A stretch of 64,000 nucleotides of DNA from Nonomuraea jabiensis (GCF_014204795.1 NZ_JACHMB010000001.1:12552501-12616500), one strand, 5' to 3'; positions 24,915 through 34,694 are shown, counted from the stretch's first letter. A program made the numbers and translations. Notes: a model not told the origin generated them from the letters alone.

Positions 24915-26957
24915 ATGGCAGCCGACCGCTTGGTCAGCGGCCCCGGCGCGGAGGGAGGCGCCCCGAGCGGCGCCCCGCAGAGCCAGGGCCGCCTGATCGG
25001 CCGGCGTTACCGGCTCATGTCACCTGTCGGCAGGGGCGGCATGGGCATGGTGTGGCACGCCCACGACGTCCTGCTCGACCGGGACGTGGCGGTCAAGGAG
25101 CTGATCCTCCCGTACGGGCTCGACCACGCGGGCATGCAGGGGGCCCACCGGCGCGTCCTGCGCGAGGCCAGGTCGGCCGCGCGGCTGACGCATCCCGGCA
25201 TCGTCACCGTTCACGACGTGGTCGAGGAGGACGGCCGCCCGTGGATCGTGATGGAGCTGGTCCGCGCGTGGTCCCTGGAGCAGGCCGTACGCCAGAGCGG
25301 GCCGCTGCCGGTGCTGCAGGCGGCCGAGATCGGCATCCGGGTGCTCGACGCGCTCAGGCACGCGCACTCCGCGGGGATCCTGCACCGCGACATCAAGCCC
25401 GGCAACGTGCTGCTGACCCAGGACCGGGTGGTGCTGACCGACTTCGGCATCGCGGCCATCGAGGGCGACGTGACGATCACGCAGACCGGCCTGCTCATGG
25501 GGTCGCCCGCGTACATCCCGCCGGAGCGCCTGTCCGGGCAGCCGATCACGCAGGCCGCCGACCTGTGGTCGTTCGGCGCGACGCTGTACGCCGCCCTGGA
25601 GGGGCGGCCGCCGTACGAGGGGCCCGACCCGGTGGCGGTGCTCGGCGCGGTGCTCACGCAGGAACCGATCGCGCCCCAGCGGGCCGGCTCGCTGATGCCG
25701 GTGATCGAGGGCCTGCTGCGCAAGGACCCGGCCCAGCGCCTGACCTCCGACCAGGTCATCGAGATGCTGGAGGCGGTGCTGCGCGCGCACGGCTCCGTCC
25801 GGCCGCGCCCGGCCGAGACGCTGCCCCCCGCCGGTCCCGCCCCGGGGGACACGCCGGCCTCCGGGCTGCTGGAGTCCCCGTCGGGGCCCCAGTTGGCGAA
25901 CATGCCGTCGCGGATCGTGGAGACGCCCTCGGGTCCGATACGCGTGCCGTACGACCCGCTGACCAGCCCGTCCGGCGGTCACGCGATGCCGTACGACGGC
26001 CTGACGAGCCCCTCCGGCAGCCACCGGACCGACCAGCTGGTGCCGCCGCCGCCCGAGTTCGGCGGCCCCTCGGGAGCCCAGTCCGCCTTCGGCATGCCCT
26101 CGGGCCCGCACCGGGTCCCCAGGGGCGACGACTCCGGCCCGCAGCCGGCGCCGATCCTGCCTCTGACCACGGACAGCCGTACGTCGTCCACCGCCACGCC
26201 GTGGCCGCTGGCCTCGGCCGAGGACCTGCGTGAGCAGTCGCGCGACCTGTCCCGCGACCTCGGCCACAACCGCCTGGCCACGCTGCCCAGCGCGGCGCCG
26301 CGCACCGGCAAGAGCCGGCGCAGGCCCGAGGACGACGACGGGATATGGGTGCGCCGCGGGCGGCCGACGCCGCTCACGATCATCAGCGCGATCGTGGCCG
26401 TGGCCGTCGTCGTGGGCGCCGTCATGCTCCTCATGCCGGGCGGGTCGCCGCCCCAGCAGACGGCCACGCCGCAGACCGCGACGTCCTCGCCCGCCAAGCC
26501 CGGCAACACCGAGCCCTCGCCGATACCGTCGGGCTACACCGAGCACGGCACGGCCGGGTTCGCCGCCGCCGTGCCCGCCGGCTGGAAGCCGGGGACGTCG
26601 GGCGGGGTGACCACGTTCAGCGGGCCGAAGGACTCCGGCATGCGGATCATGGTGCAGAAGGTGAGCCCGCAGACCGACGGCGGGCTGTCCGAGCTGGGCC
26701 GGCAGGAGGCCAAGGGCGGCGTGGAGGGCTACATCCAGGTGCAGCTCCAGGGCGTCGACTACCGCGGCTGGCAGGCAGCCGACTGGGAGTACACCTACAC
26801 GACGGCCAGCGGCGTCCCCATGCACGCCCTCACCCGGTACGTCACGATCGACGACATCACCGCGTACAAGATCACGTTCGACCTGCCGGAGCTCAAGTGG
26901 GACGACCAGGCGGAGACCCGCAAGGTGTTCCTGGACACGTTCCGGCGGGATGGCTGA
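24915..26957 (+). CDS. PknB-type Ser/Thr protein kinase
   Basis: This is a membrane-anchored kinase of 680 residues. Kinase domain about 30-290: glycine loop GRGGMGMV at 39-46, Lys61 in AVKE, HRDIKPGN at 157-164, DFG at 176-178, and PPERL in place of the usual APE. A long Pro/Ser-rich linker (about 290-470) carries repeated PSG(x)H/Q units. One transmembrane helix (VAVAVVVGAVMLLM, near 500) precedes an extracellular domain of about 150 residues resembling secreted lipoprotein-like modules, not PASTA repeats. Its signal and targets are unknown. Confidence 0.92.
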   Translation: MAADRLVSGPGAEGGAPSGAPQSQGRLIGRRYRLMSPVGRGGMGMVWHAHDVLLDRDVAVKELILPYGLDHAGMQGAHRRVLREARSAARLTHPGIVTVHDVVEEDGRPWIVMELVRAWSLEQAVRQSGPLPVLQAAEIGIRVLDALRHAHSAGILHRDIKPGNVLLTQDRVVLTDFGIAAIEGDVTITQTGLLMGSPAYIPPERLSGQPITQAADLWSFGATLYAALEGRPPYEGPDPVAVLGAVLTQEPIAPQRAGSLMPVIEGLLRKDPAQRLTSDQVIEMLEAVLRAHGSVRPRPAETLPPAGPAPGDTPASGLLESPSGPQLANMPSRIVETPSGPIRVPYDPLTSPSGGHAMPYDGLTSPSGSHRTDQLVPPPPEFGGPSGAQSAFGMPSGPHRVPRGDDSGPQPAPILPLTTDSRTSSTATPWPLASAEDLREQSRDLSRDLGHNRLATLPSAAPRTGKSRRRPEDDDGIWVRRGRPTPLTIISAIVAVAVVVGAVMLLMPGGSPPQQTATPQTATSSPAKPGNTEPSPIPSGYTEHGTAGFAAAVPAGWKPGTSGGVTTFSGPKDSGMRIMVQKVSPQTDGGLSELGRQEAKGGVEGYIQVQLQGVDYRGWQAADWEYTYTTASGVPMHALTRYVTIDDITAYKITFDLPELKWDDQAETRKVFLDTFRRDG

Positions 26958-26961
26958 CGTA

Positions 26962-26991
26962 TTGCACCATCCATTCCAAAATGGGTAATGT
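26962..26991 (+). promoter_or_regulatory. promoter with CCATT/AATGG operator of tetR gene
   Basis: TTGCAC (26962-26967) and TAATGT (26986-26991) are 18 bases apart. Between them lies a CCATT-N4-AATGG inverted repeat (26971-26984), a likely autoregulatory TetR site. The ATG at 26999 is eight bases after the -10, so the transcript is probably leaderless. An alternative ATG at 26981 would sit inside the promoter. Confidence 0.5.
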
Positions 26992-26998
26992 GCGGGAT

Positions 26999-27571
26999 AT
27001 GGGGAGGCCGAGGAAGTTCGAGGAGGAACGCGCCATCGAGGCCGCGATGCGCGCGTTCTGGTCCGCGGGCTTCGAGGCCACCTCGACGGCGGACCTGTGC
27101 GCGGCCACCGGGCTCGGGCGCAGCAGCATCTACAACACCTTCGCCAGCAAGCACGACCTGTTCGTGAAGGCCCTGAACCGCTACATGGACCAGCGCAACG
27201 CCACGCTCGCCGAGACGCTGGACGCCGACCTGCCGCTCAAGGAGAAGATCAGGACCGTCCTGTGGTGGGCCGTCGACCCCGAGCCCGGCGAGCCGCCCGG
27301 CTGCCTGGTGGTCAACTCGATGACCGAGCTGGCCCCGCACGACCCCGAGATCGCCGAGCTGCTGCGGCGCGACAACGACAGGCGCCGGCAGATGGTGCGG
27401 GCCGCCATCGAGACCGGCCGCTCGCGGGGCGAGATCGCCCCGGACAGGGACCCGCTCGCGCTGGCGCACTTCGTCTTCGCCACCGTCAGCGGCCTGCGCG
27501 TGGCCGCGCGGGGCGGGACGGACCGGGACGGGCTCGAGTCCATCGCGGAAACCGCCCTGGGCGTCTTCTGA
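26999..27571 (+). CDS. TetR family regulator
   Basis: This is a repressor of 190 residues. The N-terminal helix-turn-helix reads DLCAATGLGRSSIYNTFASKHDLF; the C-terminal half resembles the TetR_C_16/YezE-type sensor, with GCLVVNSMTELAPHDPEIAEL. It stands 50 bases before an MFS efflux gene on the same strand and probably regulates it in response to a small toxic compound. Confidence 0.88.
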   Translation: MGRPRKFEEERAIEAAMRAFWSAGFEATSTADLCAATGLGRSSIYNTFASKHDLFVKALNRYMDQRNATLAETLDADLPLKEKIRTVLWWAVDPEPGEPPGCLVVNSMTELAPHDPEIAELLRRDNDRRRQMVRAAIETGRSRGEIAPDRDPLALAHFVFATVSGLRVAARGGTDRDGLESIAETALGVF

Positions 27572-27621
27572 TCTTTTTTACGCCCTCGTTTTGAACCGAT
27601 CAATCCAAAAGGAGAACCACC

Positions 27622-28803
27622 ATGCCCTTGGCCATCTACATATTGGGGCTTTCGATCTTCGCCCAGGGCACTTCGGAGCTCATGCTGGCCGGGCTGATCC
27701 CGGAGATGGCCGCCGACCTGCGCGTGTCCGTGCCCGAGGCGGGGCTGCTGATCTCGGCGTTCGCCATGGGGATGCTGGTGGGCGCGCCGGTGCTGGCCGT
27801 CCTCACCCTGCGCTGGCCACGGCGTACGGCGCTGCTGACGTTCATCGCGGTCTTCGCCCTGTCGCACGTCGCGGGGGCGCTGACGTCGAGCTACACCGTG
27901 GTGTTCGCCACCCGCGTCGTGGGCGCGTTCGTGTACGCGGGCTTCTGGGCCGTGGCGGCGAGCACGGCGGTCGGCCTGGTGCCCGCGAACGCCCGCGGCA
28001 AGGCGATGAGCGTGCTGGCCGGCGGCCTGACGGTCGCCACCATCATCGGGCTGTCCCTGGGCACGGTCATCGGCCAGCACCTCGGCTGGCGGGCCGCGTT
28101 CTGGGCGGTCGCGGCGCTGTCGGTGCTGGCCGGGGCGGGCGTGCTCGCCACCATCCCGGGCGGCCGCCCGGAGGCGGGCGCGACCCCGCGCGTCTCCGTC
28201 GAGCTGCGCTCCATGGTCAACCCCAGGCTCTGGCTCGCGTACGGCACGACCGCGCTGGCCACGGGAGCCCTGCTGGCCTCCTTCAGCTACCTGAGCGTGC
28301 TGCTGGTCGACACCACGGGCCTGGCGCCCGCCTGGGTGCCCGCGGTCCTGGCGCTCTACGGCGTCGGCTCGCTGATCGGGATCACCATCGGCGGCCGGAC
28401 CGCCGACGCGCGGCCGTTCCCGTCCCTGTACATCGGCGCCGCCGGCCTGATCGTCTGCTCGGCGGCGCTGGCCCTGACCGCCTCCGTCCCCGTGGCGGCC
28501 ATCACGCTGATCCTGCTGCTCGGCGCGTTCGGCTTCGGCATGAACCCCGCCCTGAACACCCGCGTCTTCTCCCTGGCCAAGGACGCCCCCACCCTGGCGG
28601 CCGCGGTGAACGTCTCCTCCTTCAACGTCGGCATCACCGTCGGCCCCTGGCTCGGCGGGCTGGCCATCGGCGCGGGCCTCGGCTACCCGTCCGTCGCCTG
28701 GATCGGGGCGGCGATCGGCGTGCTCGCCCTGGCCACCGTGGCCCTGGCGGGCGCCCTGCACCGGTCGCCGGCACCGGAGAGTGAGGTACTTTCTGCCCTA
28801 TGA
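27622..28803 (+). CDS. MFS drug efflux pump (Cmx/CmrA-like)
   Basis: This is a twelve-helix drug/proton antiporter of 393 residues. The N-terminus (MPLAIYILGLSIFAQGTSELMLAGL) and the VGAPVLAVLTLRWPRRTALL loop closely resemble actinobacterial chloramphenicol exporters (Cmx/CmrA/CmlR group). A strong AAGGAG site precedes the ATG. It is preceded by its likely TetR repressor and overlaps the MOSC gene by four bases. The drug exported cannot be told from sequence. Confidence 0.85.
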   Translation: MPLAIYILGLSIFAQGTSELMLAGLIPEMAADLRVSVPEAGLLISAFAMGMLVGAPVLAVLTLRWPRRTALLTFIAVFALSHVAGALTSSYTVVFATRVVGAFVYAGFWAVAASTAVGLVPANARGKAMSVLAGGLTVATIIGLSLGTVIGQHLGWRAAFWAVAALSVLAGAGVLATIPGGRPEAGATPRVSVELRSMVNPRLWLAYGTTALATGALLASFSYLSVLLVDTTGLAPAWVPAVLALYGVGSLIGITIGGRTADARPFPSLYIGAAGLIVCSAALALTASVPVAAITLILLLGAFGFGMNPALNTRVFSLAKDAPTLAAAVNVSSFNVGITVGPWLGGLAIGAGLGYPSVAWIGAAIGVLALATVALAGALHRSPAPESEVLSAL

Positions 28804-29615
28804 AGCTGGCGAGCATCCATATCTACCCCGTCAAGTCCACCGCGGGGCACCAGGTTCACGAGGCCGAGGTGCAGCCGTGGGGGCTCGCCGACGACCGTCG
28901 TTACCTGATCACCGACGAGCGCGGCGAGCTCCTGACGGCCCGTCAGGAGCCCCGCCTGCTGGCCTGCGTGGCCCAGGTGGACGGTGGCTCGCTCACGCTG
29001 ACCGGCCCGCACGCCGCCCCGCTGCGGGTCACGCCGACCGCCGCCATGTCCACGGTCGCCGTGGGGCGCACCCCCGTGGAGCTCACCGACTGCGGCGACG
29101 ACGCGGCGGACTGGCTGTCCGGGCTGGTGGGCCGGCCCCTCCGGCTCAAGTGGCTCGACGACCCGACCCGCCGGCCGGTCAATCCGGAGTACGGGCGGCC
29201 GGACGACCGGGTGAGCCTGGCCGACGGCTATCCGCTGCTGCTCACGTCCAGCGCCTCGCTCGCCCTGCTCAATGACTGGATCGTGGAGACCGCGCTGGAG
29301 CGCGGCGAGGAGGCGCCGCAGCCGCTGCCCATGCACCGGTTCCGGCCGAACGTGGTGATCGACGGCGTGGACACGCCGTTCGCCGAGGACGAGTGGAAGC
29401 GGGTCCGCATCGGCGCGGTCGACTTCCGGGTGAGCAAGCGGTGCGACCGGTGCGTGCTGACCACGATCGACACGTCCACGTACACCAAGGGCAAGGAGCC
29501 CATCAGGACGCTTTCGCGGCATCGCAGGTGGGACGGCAAGGTGTGGTTCGGCATCAATTTGATCCCGGACGTGCCCGGACGCATCGCCCAGGGAGATTCA
29601 GTCACCATTCTCTGA
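28800..29615 (+). CDS. MOSC domain protein (mARC/YcbX-like)
   Basis: This protein of 271 residues has an N-terminal MOSC beta-barrel (IHIYPVKSTAG) and a MOSC domain with HRFRPNVVIDG and the conserved Cys region KRCDRCVLTTIDTST. Such proteins carry molybdenum cofactor and reduce N-hydroxylated compounds, or act in sulfur transfer to Moco. Its ATG overlaps the stop of the efflux gene (ATGA), so the two are translated together. Presence of a Moco enzyme elsewhere in this window is consistent but not proof of a link. Confidence 0.88.
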   Translation: MKLASIHIYPVKSTAGHQVHEAEVQPWGLADDRRYLITDERGELLTARQEPRLLACVAQVDGGSLTLTGPHAAPLRVTPTAAMSTVAVGRTPVELTDCGDDAADWLSGLVGRPLRLKWLDDPTRRPVNPEYGRPDDRVSLADGYPLLLTSSASLALLNDWIVETALERGEEAPQPLPMHRFRPNVVIDGVDTPFAEDEWKRVRIGAVDFRVSKRCDRCVLTTIDTSTYTKGKEPIRTLSRHRRWDGKVWFGINLIPDVPGRIAQGDSVTIL

Positions 29616-29662
29616 AATATCGCCCTTTGGGGTGATGTCAGGGGCTATGGGAGACTTCACGA

Positions 29663-30931
29663 GTGTCCAGTGCCCCCACGACGCCCACTGTCTCGCCCTC
29701 TGACCGGATTCGCGGCGTCCAGCGCCGCACCTTGGCCGTCCTGTCCGCGACGCAGATCGTGAGCGGGGTGGGGGTCGCCGTCGGGCTCGCGCTGAGCTCG
29801 GTGGTCGTGGACGAGCTCTCGGGCTCCACGGTGATCAGCGGCTTCGCGGGCACGGCGACCGTGCTCGGCGCGGCGCTGCTGGCCCTGCCCACGGCCAAGG
29901 CGTCGGGCAAGGGCGGCCGCCGGGCGGGCCTGTCGCTGGCGTACGCGGCGGCGCTGGCGGGGTGCCTGATCTCGGCGCTCGCGATCAGCCTGCGGACGTG
30001 GCCGCTGCTGCTGGCGGGCCTGGTGCTCGTGGGCGGCGGCAGCGCGGGCAGCCTGGCCGCGCGTTACTCGGCCACGGACCTGTCGCCCAAGGGCCGCTCG
30101 GCCAGGCACCTGTCACTGGTGGTCTGGGCCTCCACGATCGGCTCCGTGGCCGGCCCGAACCTGGCCAAGCCCGCCGACCAGATCGGCATGCGGCTGGGGC
30201 TGGTGGAGAAGGCTGGGCCGTTCGTGTTCGCGGCGCTGGCCTTCGCGGTGGCGATGGCCCTCATCTTCTGCCTGCTGCGCCCCGACCCGCTCACGCTGGC
30301 CCGCTCCCTGAACGACGGCCCGGCCACCGCCCGCGGCCCCAAGGGGACGATCCGCACCGCCTGGCAGACCCTGCGCACCACGCCGATGGCCCGCCGCGCC
30401 CTCGTCATGATCGCGGTGAGCCACACGGCGATGGTGTCCGTCATGTCCATGACCCCGGTCAAACTCCACCACGACGGCTCGAACCTGGACGTCATCGGCC
30501 TCGTGATCAGCCTGCACATCGCGGGCATGTACGTGCTGTCGCCGGTGGTGGGCTGGCTGGCCGACAAGGCGGGCAAGGTGCCGGTGCTCGTGCTCGGCAT
30601 GGCCCTGCTGCTGAGCGCCGCCACGCTCGCCGGCACGGCCGGGCACGGGGTCTGGCAGGTGACGGCCGCGCTGGTGCTGCTCGGCCTCGGCTGGTCGTGC
30701 GGCCTGGTGGCGGGCTCCGCCCTGGTCACGGAGTCCGTACCGCTCGAACGCCGTCCCGCCGTCCAGGGGCTCTCGGACCTGCTGATGAACGTCTGCGGCG
30801 CCACGGGCACGATCGTCGCGGGCGCCATCGTGGGGACGCTCGGCTACGGCGTGCTCGGGCTGGTGGTGGGCGTCATGGCGGCGCTCGCGGGCGTCTGGCT
30901 GACCCTCGTCTGGCGCGCCGACCGCCCTTGA
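29663..30931 (+). CDS. MFS transporter
   Basis: This is an integral membrane protein of 422 residues with about twelve helices and MFS features, such as the GWLADKAGKVPVLVLG loop between helices 8 and 9 and a Gly-rich first loop (TAKASGKGGRRAG). It starts at a GTG with GGGAG upstream. The closest recognisable type is a general drug/metabolite exporter; substrate unknown. It follows the MOSC gene by 47 bases. Confidence 0.8.
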   Translation: MSSAPTTPTVSPSDRIRGVQRRTLAVLSATQIVSGVGVAVGLALSSVVVDELSGSTVISGFAGTATVLGAALLALPTAKASGKGGRRAGLSLAYAAALAGCLISALAISLRTWPLLLAGLVLVGGGSAGSLAARYSATDLSPKGRSARHLSLVVWASTIGSVAGPNLAKPADQIGMRLGLVEKAGPFVFAALAFAVAMALIFCLLRPDPLTLARSLNDGPATARGPKGTIRTAWQTLRTTPMARRALVMIAVSHTAMVSVMSMTPVKLHHDGSNLDVIGLVISLHIAGMYVLSPVVGWLADKAGKVPVLVLGMALLLSAATLAGTAGHGVWQVTAALVLLGLGWSCGLVAGSALVTESVPLERRPAVQGLSDLLMNVCGATGTIVAGAIVGTLGYGVLGLVVGVMAALAGVWLTLVWRADRP

Positions 30932-30944
30932 ACCCGGCGACGCC

Positions 30945-30998
30945 GACCGGGCTTCGGCGTCGCACTCGGCTTCGGGGTCGGACTCGGCTTCGGGGTCG
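30945..30998. repeat. three tandem 18-base repeats after an MFS gene
   Basis: Units GACCGGGCTTCGGCGTCG (30945-30962), CACTCGGCTTCGGGGTCG (30963-30980) and GACTCGGCTTCGGGGTCG (30981-30998) follow each other exactly. They lie between two convergent genes, in the terminator position, but have no T tract. Confidence 0.7.
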
Positions 30999-31037
30999 AC
31001 TCCGACGCCGTACGAGACCGTTACCGCGGGATGGTCG

Positions 31038-32606
31038 TCACTTCGCGTCGGCGTAGGACGACACCGCCACCGCCTCCATGGGAAAGCGCACCGGCGTCGC
31101 CCCGAACAGCAGCCGGGTGGCCTCGACCGCGGCCGACGCCACCGCCGCGATCACCTCCTCCGCCTGCTCCGCCGGGCAGTGCACCATCACCTCGTCGTGC
31201 TGGAAGAACACCAGCCGCGCCGGCTCCGGCAGCAGCCCGCGCAGCACCGCCATCAGCGCCAGCGCCCACTCGGCCGCCGTGGCCTGCACCACGAAGTTGC
31301 GCGTGAACCGCCCCCGGTCCCGGGCCGCCCGCGCGCCCTCCGGCCCCGACACCAGCTCCTTCCACCGCGGCGAGGGCGGCGGGCTGGTGCGCCCGAGCCA
31401 GGAGCGCACGAGCCGCCCCTCCTCCCCCGCCTTGGCCGCGTCCTCCACGAACTGGTACGCCTTGGGGAAGCGCTGCCGCATCACCGCCAGCAGCTTGGGC
31501 GCGTCACCGCTGGTGCCGCCGTACATGGCGGACAGCATCGCGATCTTGGCGTGGTCACGCTCGCCGCCGAACGACTGCGCCAGCGCCGAGTACAGGTCGA
31601 TCTCCCCGGCGGCCCTGGCCAGCCCCACGTCGCCGGCCATCGCCGCCAGCACCCGCGGCTCCAGCTGGGCGGCGTCGGCGACGACCAGCGCCCATCCCTC
31701 GTCGGCCACCACCACGCGCCGCATCACCTTGGGGATCTGCAGCGCCCCGCCGCCGCTGGTGGCCCACCGCCCGGACACCACGCCGCCGACCACGTACTCG
31801 GGCCGGAACCGCCCGCCCCGCACCCACTGGTCGGCCCACGCCCATCCGTGGAAGCTGTACAGCCGGGCCAGCTCCTTGTAGGCCAGCAGCGGCTTCACGG
31901 CGGGGTGGTCGATCTGCTTGAGCTCCCACGACCGGGTGGTCTTCAGCGCCACCCCCGCCCCCTTGAACGCCTTGACGAGCTGCTGCACCGAGTCGGGGTT
32001 GACCTGCTGGCCGAGGGCCGCGGTCACCTCGTCGGCCAGCGCCTGCAGCTTGGCCGGGCGCATGCCGTGGACGGGTCGCGGCCCGAGCAGCTCGGTCAGC
32101 AGCTCGTCGTGCACATCGCGCCGCCAGGGCATGCCGTCGTACGACATCTCGGCCGCGATGAGCGCGCCCGCCGACTCGGCCGCCACCAGCAGCCGGAACC
32201 TGCCCGGCTCGGGCAGCGCCTCGATCCGGCGCAGCTGGTCGGCCAGCACCTCCGCCACGGCCTCGGCCGCGAGCGGCTCGGGCGCGAACAGCGTGCCGGG
32301 CGCGCTCGGCTGCTCCTCCGGCACCGGCTGCCCGTGCAACCGGGCGTGGGCGGCCCGGGCCGAGCGGCTCTCGCCGTAGCGGCCCTCGTACGCGAGCAGC
32401 AGCCCCTCGGTGAGCGCGATGTCGTGGCAGCGCGAGACCCGCGCGCCCGCGCTCAGCAGGTCGGGATAGACCTCCCGCGCGTCGGCCCACACCCACCGGG
32501 GGCGCTCGGCCTCCTCCAGCTCGCGCACGGCCCCCGCCAGGTCGGCGGGACGCCGCGCCGAGCCGCCCACGGGCAGCAGCGCCTCTCCGGCGACCACGAC
32601 ATACAC
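31038..32606 (-). CDS. family A DNA polymerase-like protein (3'-5' exonuclease/polymerase)
   Basis: This 522-residue protein has the polymerase core of DNA polymerase I but no 5'-nuclease domain. Motif A is VVADAAQLEPRVLAA (near 315), motif B is KIAMLSAMYGG (near 355) and motif C is FFQHDEVMVHCP (near 470). The N-terminal 170 residues look like a degenerate exonuclease domain. Actinobacteria carry this as a second pol A homologue beside full-length PolA; it is thought to act in repair. It lies 21 bases downstream of the metallophosphoesterase gene on the same strand. Confidence 0.88.
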   Translation of the reverse strand: MYVVVAGEALLPVGGSARRPADLAGAVRELEEAERPRWVWADAREVYPDLLSAGARVSRCHDIALTEGLLLAYEGRYGESRSARAAHARLHGQPVPEEQPSAPGTLFAPEPLAAEAVAEVLADQLRRIEALPEPGRFRLLVAAESAGALIAAEMSYDGMPWRRDVHDELLTELLGPRPVHGMRPAKLQALADEVTAALGQQVNPDSVQQLVKAFKGAGVALKTTRSWELKQIDHPAVKPLLAYKELARLYSFHGWAWADQWVRGGRFRPEYVVGGVVSGRWATSGGGALQIPKVMRRVVVADEGWALVVADAAQLEPRVLAAMAGDVGLARAAGEIDLYSALAQSFGGERDHAKIAMLSAMYGGTSGDAPKLLAVMRQRFPKAYQFVEDAAKAGEEGRLVRSWLGRTSPPPSPRWKELVSGPEGARAARDRGRFTRNFVVQATAAEWALALMAVLRGLLPEPARLVFFQHDEVMVHCPAEQAEEVIAAVASAAVEATRLLFGATPVRFPMEAVAVSSYADAK

Positions 32607-32627
32607 GTGGTCAAGGGTGCCAAACAG

Positions 32628-34142
32628 CTACGACAAAGCGATGCGCACCTCGTCCTCCAGCGGCGGATCGTCCTCCTGGGCCCGGCATCCGGTGGCGGCG
32701 AAGCACCGCACGGTCAGCTCCTCGGGCGTGACCGACAGGTGCAGGAACTGCTTGAAGAACGGCGGCGTGTCCCAGTCGGACAGCTCCGACAGGTAGCGGT
32801 GGAACACCTTGTCGACCGGCAGCCTGAACGGCCACGGCCACGCCCCGAGCAGCCGCGCCGCCCACCGCATCCTGCGGGTGATCGTGACCGGGCCCTCGGG
32901 GCTCCTGACCGGCTGGTTCTTGATCTGGCCGGACATGATGCACAGGGCCTCGGAGGGCGTCAGGTAGATCCACTTCATCCGCAGGCGGTTCGCGTACAGC
33001 TGGCTGTAGAAGGACAGGGAGTCGCCGCGCAGCGGGTAGCACCTGAAGTCGTCCTCGTGGACGCCCTTGACGTCGACCCGCTGGATGGTGTGCGTGGCGT
33101 GCATGAAGGCGCCGCCGCCGCCGGACACGATGTACTGGATCACGCGGTCGCCCACTTTGACCGGGTAGCGCTGGTAGTTGTGGACGTCTCCGCCGATGGC
33201 GGCGACGTAACGGTTCGCCGGGTCGCGCACGATGTCGTCGATCGTGCCGCCTTCCTCCAGCGGTGAGGGCTTGTAGACGTTCCCGGTGTAGATGGGCTTG
33301 CCCGTCACGAGGATCTTCGGCCGCGGATCGCGCGAGACGCGCCGCAGCCACGCGGTCTGTCCCTTGTCGATGACGTTCTTGATGCCGGTGTCGACGCCGA
33401 CGATCAGCAGGCTGTCGCTCTCGATCACCCAGTACGGCCCCGGCTGCGTGACCTGCTGGGACGGCTTGCCCCTGAGCTCGCGCGCCTGGGCCAGCCGCGC
33501 CTCGTCGATGGCCTCCGGCTTGCGCCACAACAGGCCGCGCAGCCAGCGGTCCGGCTTCGGCTTGAGCGCCGGCGCGTCGCAGAAGACCCGCATGAATCCG
33601 CCGAGCCCGTCGTACCAGTCGTGGTTGCCGGGGATGGCGTAGATCGGGGCGTCATAGTCCTTGTACGGACGGAAGAACTTGTCCCCGTACTCGTTTCCCG
33701 ATCCCGTCGGATAGATGACATCACTCGCAATGACGGCGAACGACGTTCCTTCCCCCACTTTCAACATCCCCGGAACAACGGCGTACTGGGACGCGTCTCC
33801 CTCCCCTGTATCACCAAGCAGGAGGAAACTGAAATTTCCCCCGACAGGGGGTTTGATACGAAATTCCGGATCAATCCCCCGCGCTTCCTGGGCCGCCACC
33901 CACCGCGCCCGAACCTCCCCCGACGGATCCCCGAACAACCCCGCCAGGATGTCGTTACGCGATCTCCACAACGTCGCCAAATTCAGCCAGGAAAACCCGT
34001 GATCGTTGGGTCTGAGCTGCGCGAACGCCCCCGTTTGTGTGCAGGCCCATCCTGCTCCCTCCTCTGACACCCTTGAGGAAAGCTGCTTTCCTCGCTCGGC
34101 CGCGACTTCCACCATGACCACATACTTACCGCGATCACCCAT
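32628..34142 (-). CDS. calcineurin-like metallophosphoesterase
   Basis: This product of about 504 residues has a metallophosphoesterase domain: LLLGDTGEGD near residue 120, DVIYP near 155, GNHDWYDG near 182 and GGDVHNYQRY near 330, which give the two-metal site. The ATG at 34142 (MGDRGKYVVM) is chosen; a longer frame to 34304 overlaps the divergent TPR gene. Substrate unknown: such enzymes act on phosphoesters of nucleotides, lipids or proteins. Confidence 0.82.
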   Translation of the reverse strand: MGDRGKYVVMVEVAAERGKQLSSRVSEEGAGWACTQTGAFAQLRPNDHGFSWLNLATLWRSRNDILAGLFGDPSGEVRARWVAAQEARGIDPEFRIKPPVGGNFSFLLLGDTGEGDASQYAVVPGMLKVGEGTSFAVIASDVIYPTGSGNEYGDKFFRPYKDYDAPIYAIPGNHDWYDGLGGFMRVFCDAPALKPKPDRWLRGLLWRKPEAIDEARLAQARELRGKPSQQVTQPGPYWVIESDSLLIVGVDTGIKNVIDKGQTAWLRRVSRDPRPKILVTGKPIYTGNVYKPSPLEEGGTIDDIVRDPANRYVAAIGGDVHNYQRYPVKVGDRVIQYIVSGGGGAFMHATHTIQRVDVKGVHEDDFRCYPLRGDSLSFYSQLYANRLRMKWIYLTPSEALCIMSGQIKNQPVRSPEGPVTITRRMRWAARLLGAWPWPFRLPVDKVFHRYLSELSDWDTPPFFKQFLHLSVTPEELTVRCFAATGCRAQEDDPPLEDEVRIALS

Positions 34143-34245
34143 TCGCGCACCCGGAACTCTCCGTACCGCGAGGAACACAGAAGGTTCGCAATGGTGTACC
34201 CTCAACCCCCCAAGCAAGCGGTAGGGACCGTCGAGGGGAGTGCCC

Positions 34246-34665
34246 ATGACCCGTAACGGCCCGGACGACACGACCCGGAGCGGCACTTCTGACGTGGAGG
34301 TCATCGAGGGTCTGCTGGCCTACGCGCAGACCCGGTCATCCCGCTGGGGCGGGGCGGCCCTCAAAAGGGTCAGCGAAGCCGTCGCGCGCAGCCGCGCCCT
34401 CGACGCCCGCGCTCCCGGCACCCACACGACCCTGCTGGCCCGCAGCCTGCTCGCCAAGGCGAAACTCCTGCTCAAACGGGACCGGGCAGCCGAGGCGCTA
34501 CCCCTGGCCCAGGAGGCGGTGTCACTCACCCGCCCGACGGGCGGCGCCCCGCTGGCGGTGGCACTCTACTGCCTGGCCACCACCCTGGAGTCCCTCCACC
34601 GCTACAGCGAAGCCGCCGCCGCGATCGCGGAAGCCGACCAGATCCTCCCCCCAGACGAACCCTGA
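34246..34665 (+). CDS. small TPR-like protein
   Basis: This 139-residue, all-helical protein has tetratricopeptide-like repeats (LARSLLAKAKLLLKRDRAAEALPLAQEAV, then ALYCLATTLESLHRYSEAAAAIAEAD). Such repeats mediate protein contacts. The ATG at 34246 is preceded by GAGGGGAG. It is transcribed divergently from the metallophosphoesterase and followed by a hairpin. No partner can be named. Confidence 0.7.
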   Translation: MTRNGPDDTTRSGTSDVEVIEGLLAYAQTRSSRWGGAALKRVSEAVARSRALDARAPGTHTTLLARSLLAKAKLLLKRDRAAEALPLAQEAVSLTRPTGGAPLAVALYCLATTLESLHRYSEAAAAIAEADQILPPDEP

Positions 34666-34694
34666 CCCACCGAGCCGACACCGACAAAGGGCCA

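Noticed and set aside
30945..30998. CRISPR array
   Set aside because: The three 18-base units are directly adjacent with no spacers and no cas genes are near.
34143..34304. N-terminal extension of the metallophosphoesterase
   Set aside because: It overlaps the divergent TPR gene and its promoter, and lacks a recognisable fold; the ATG at 34142 gives a normal-length enzyme.
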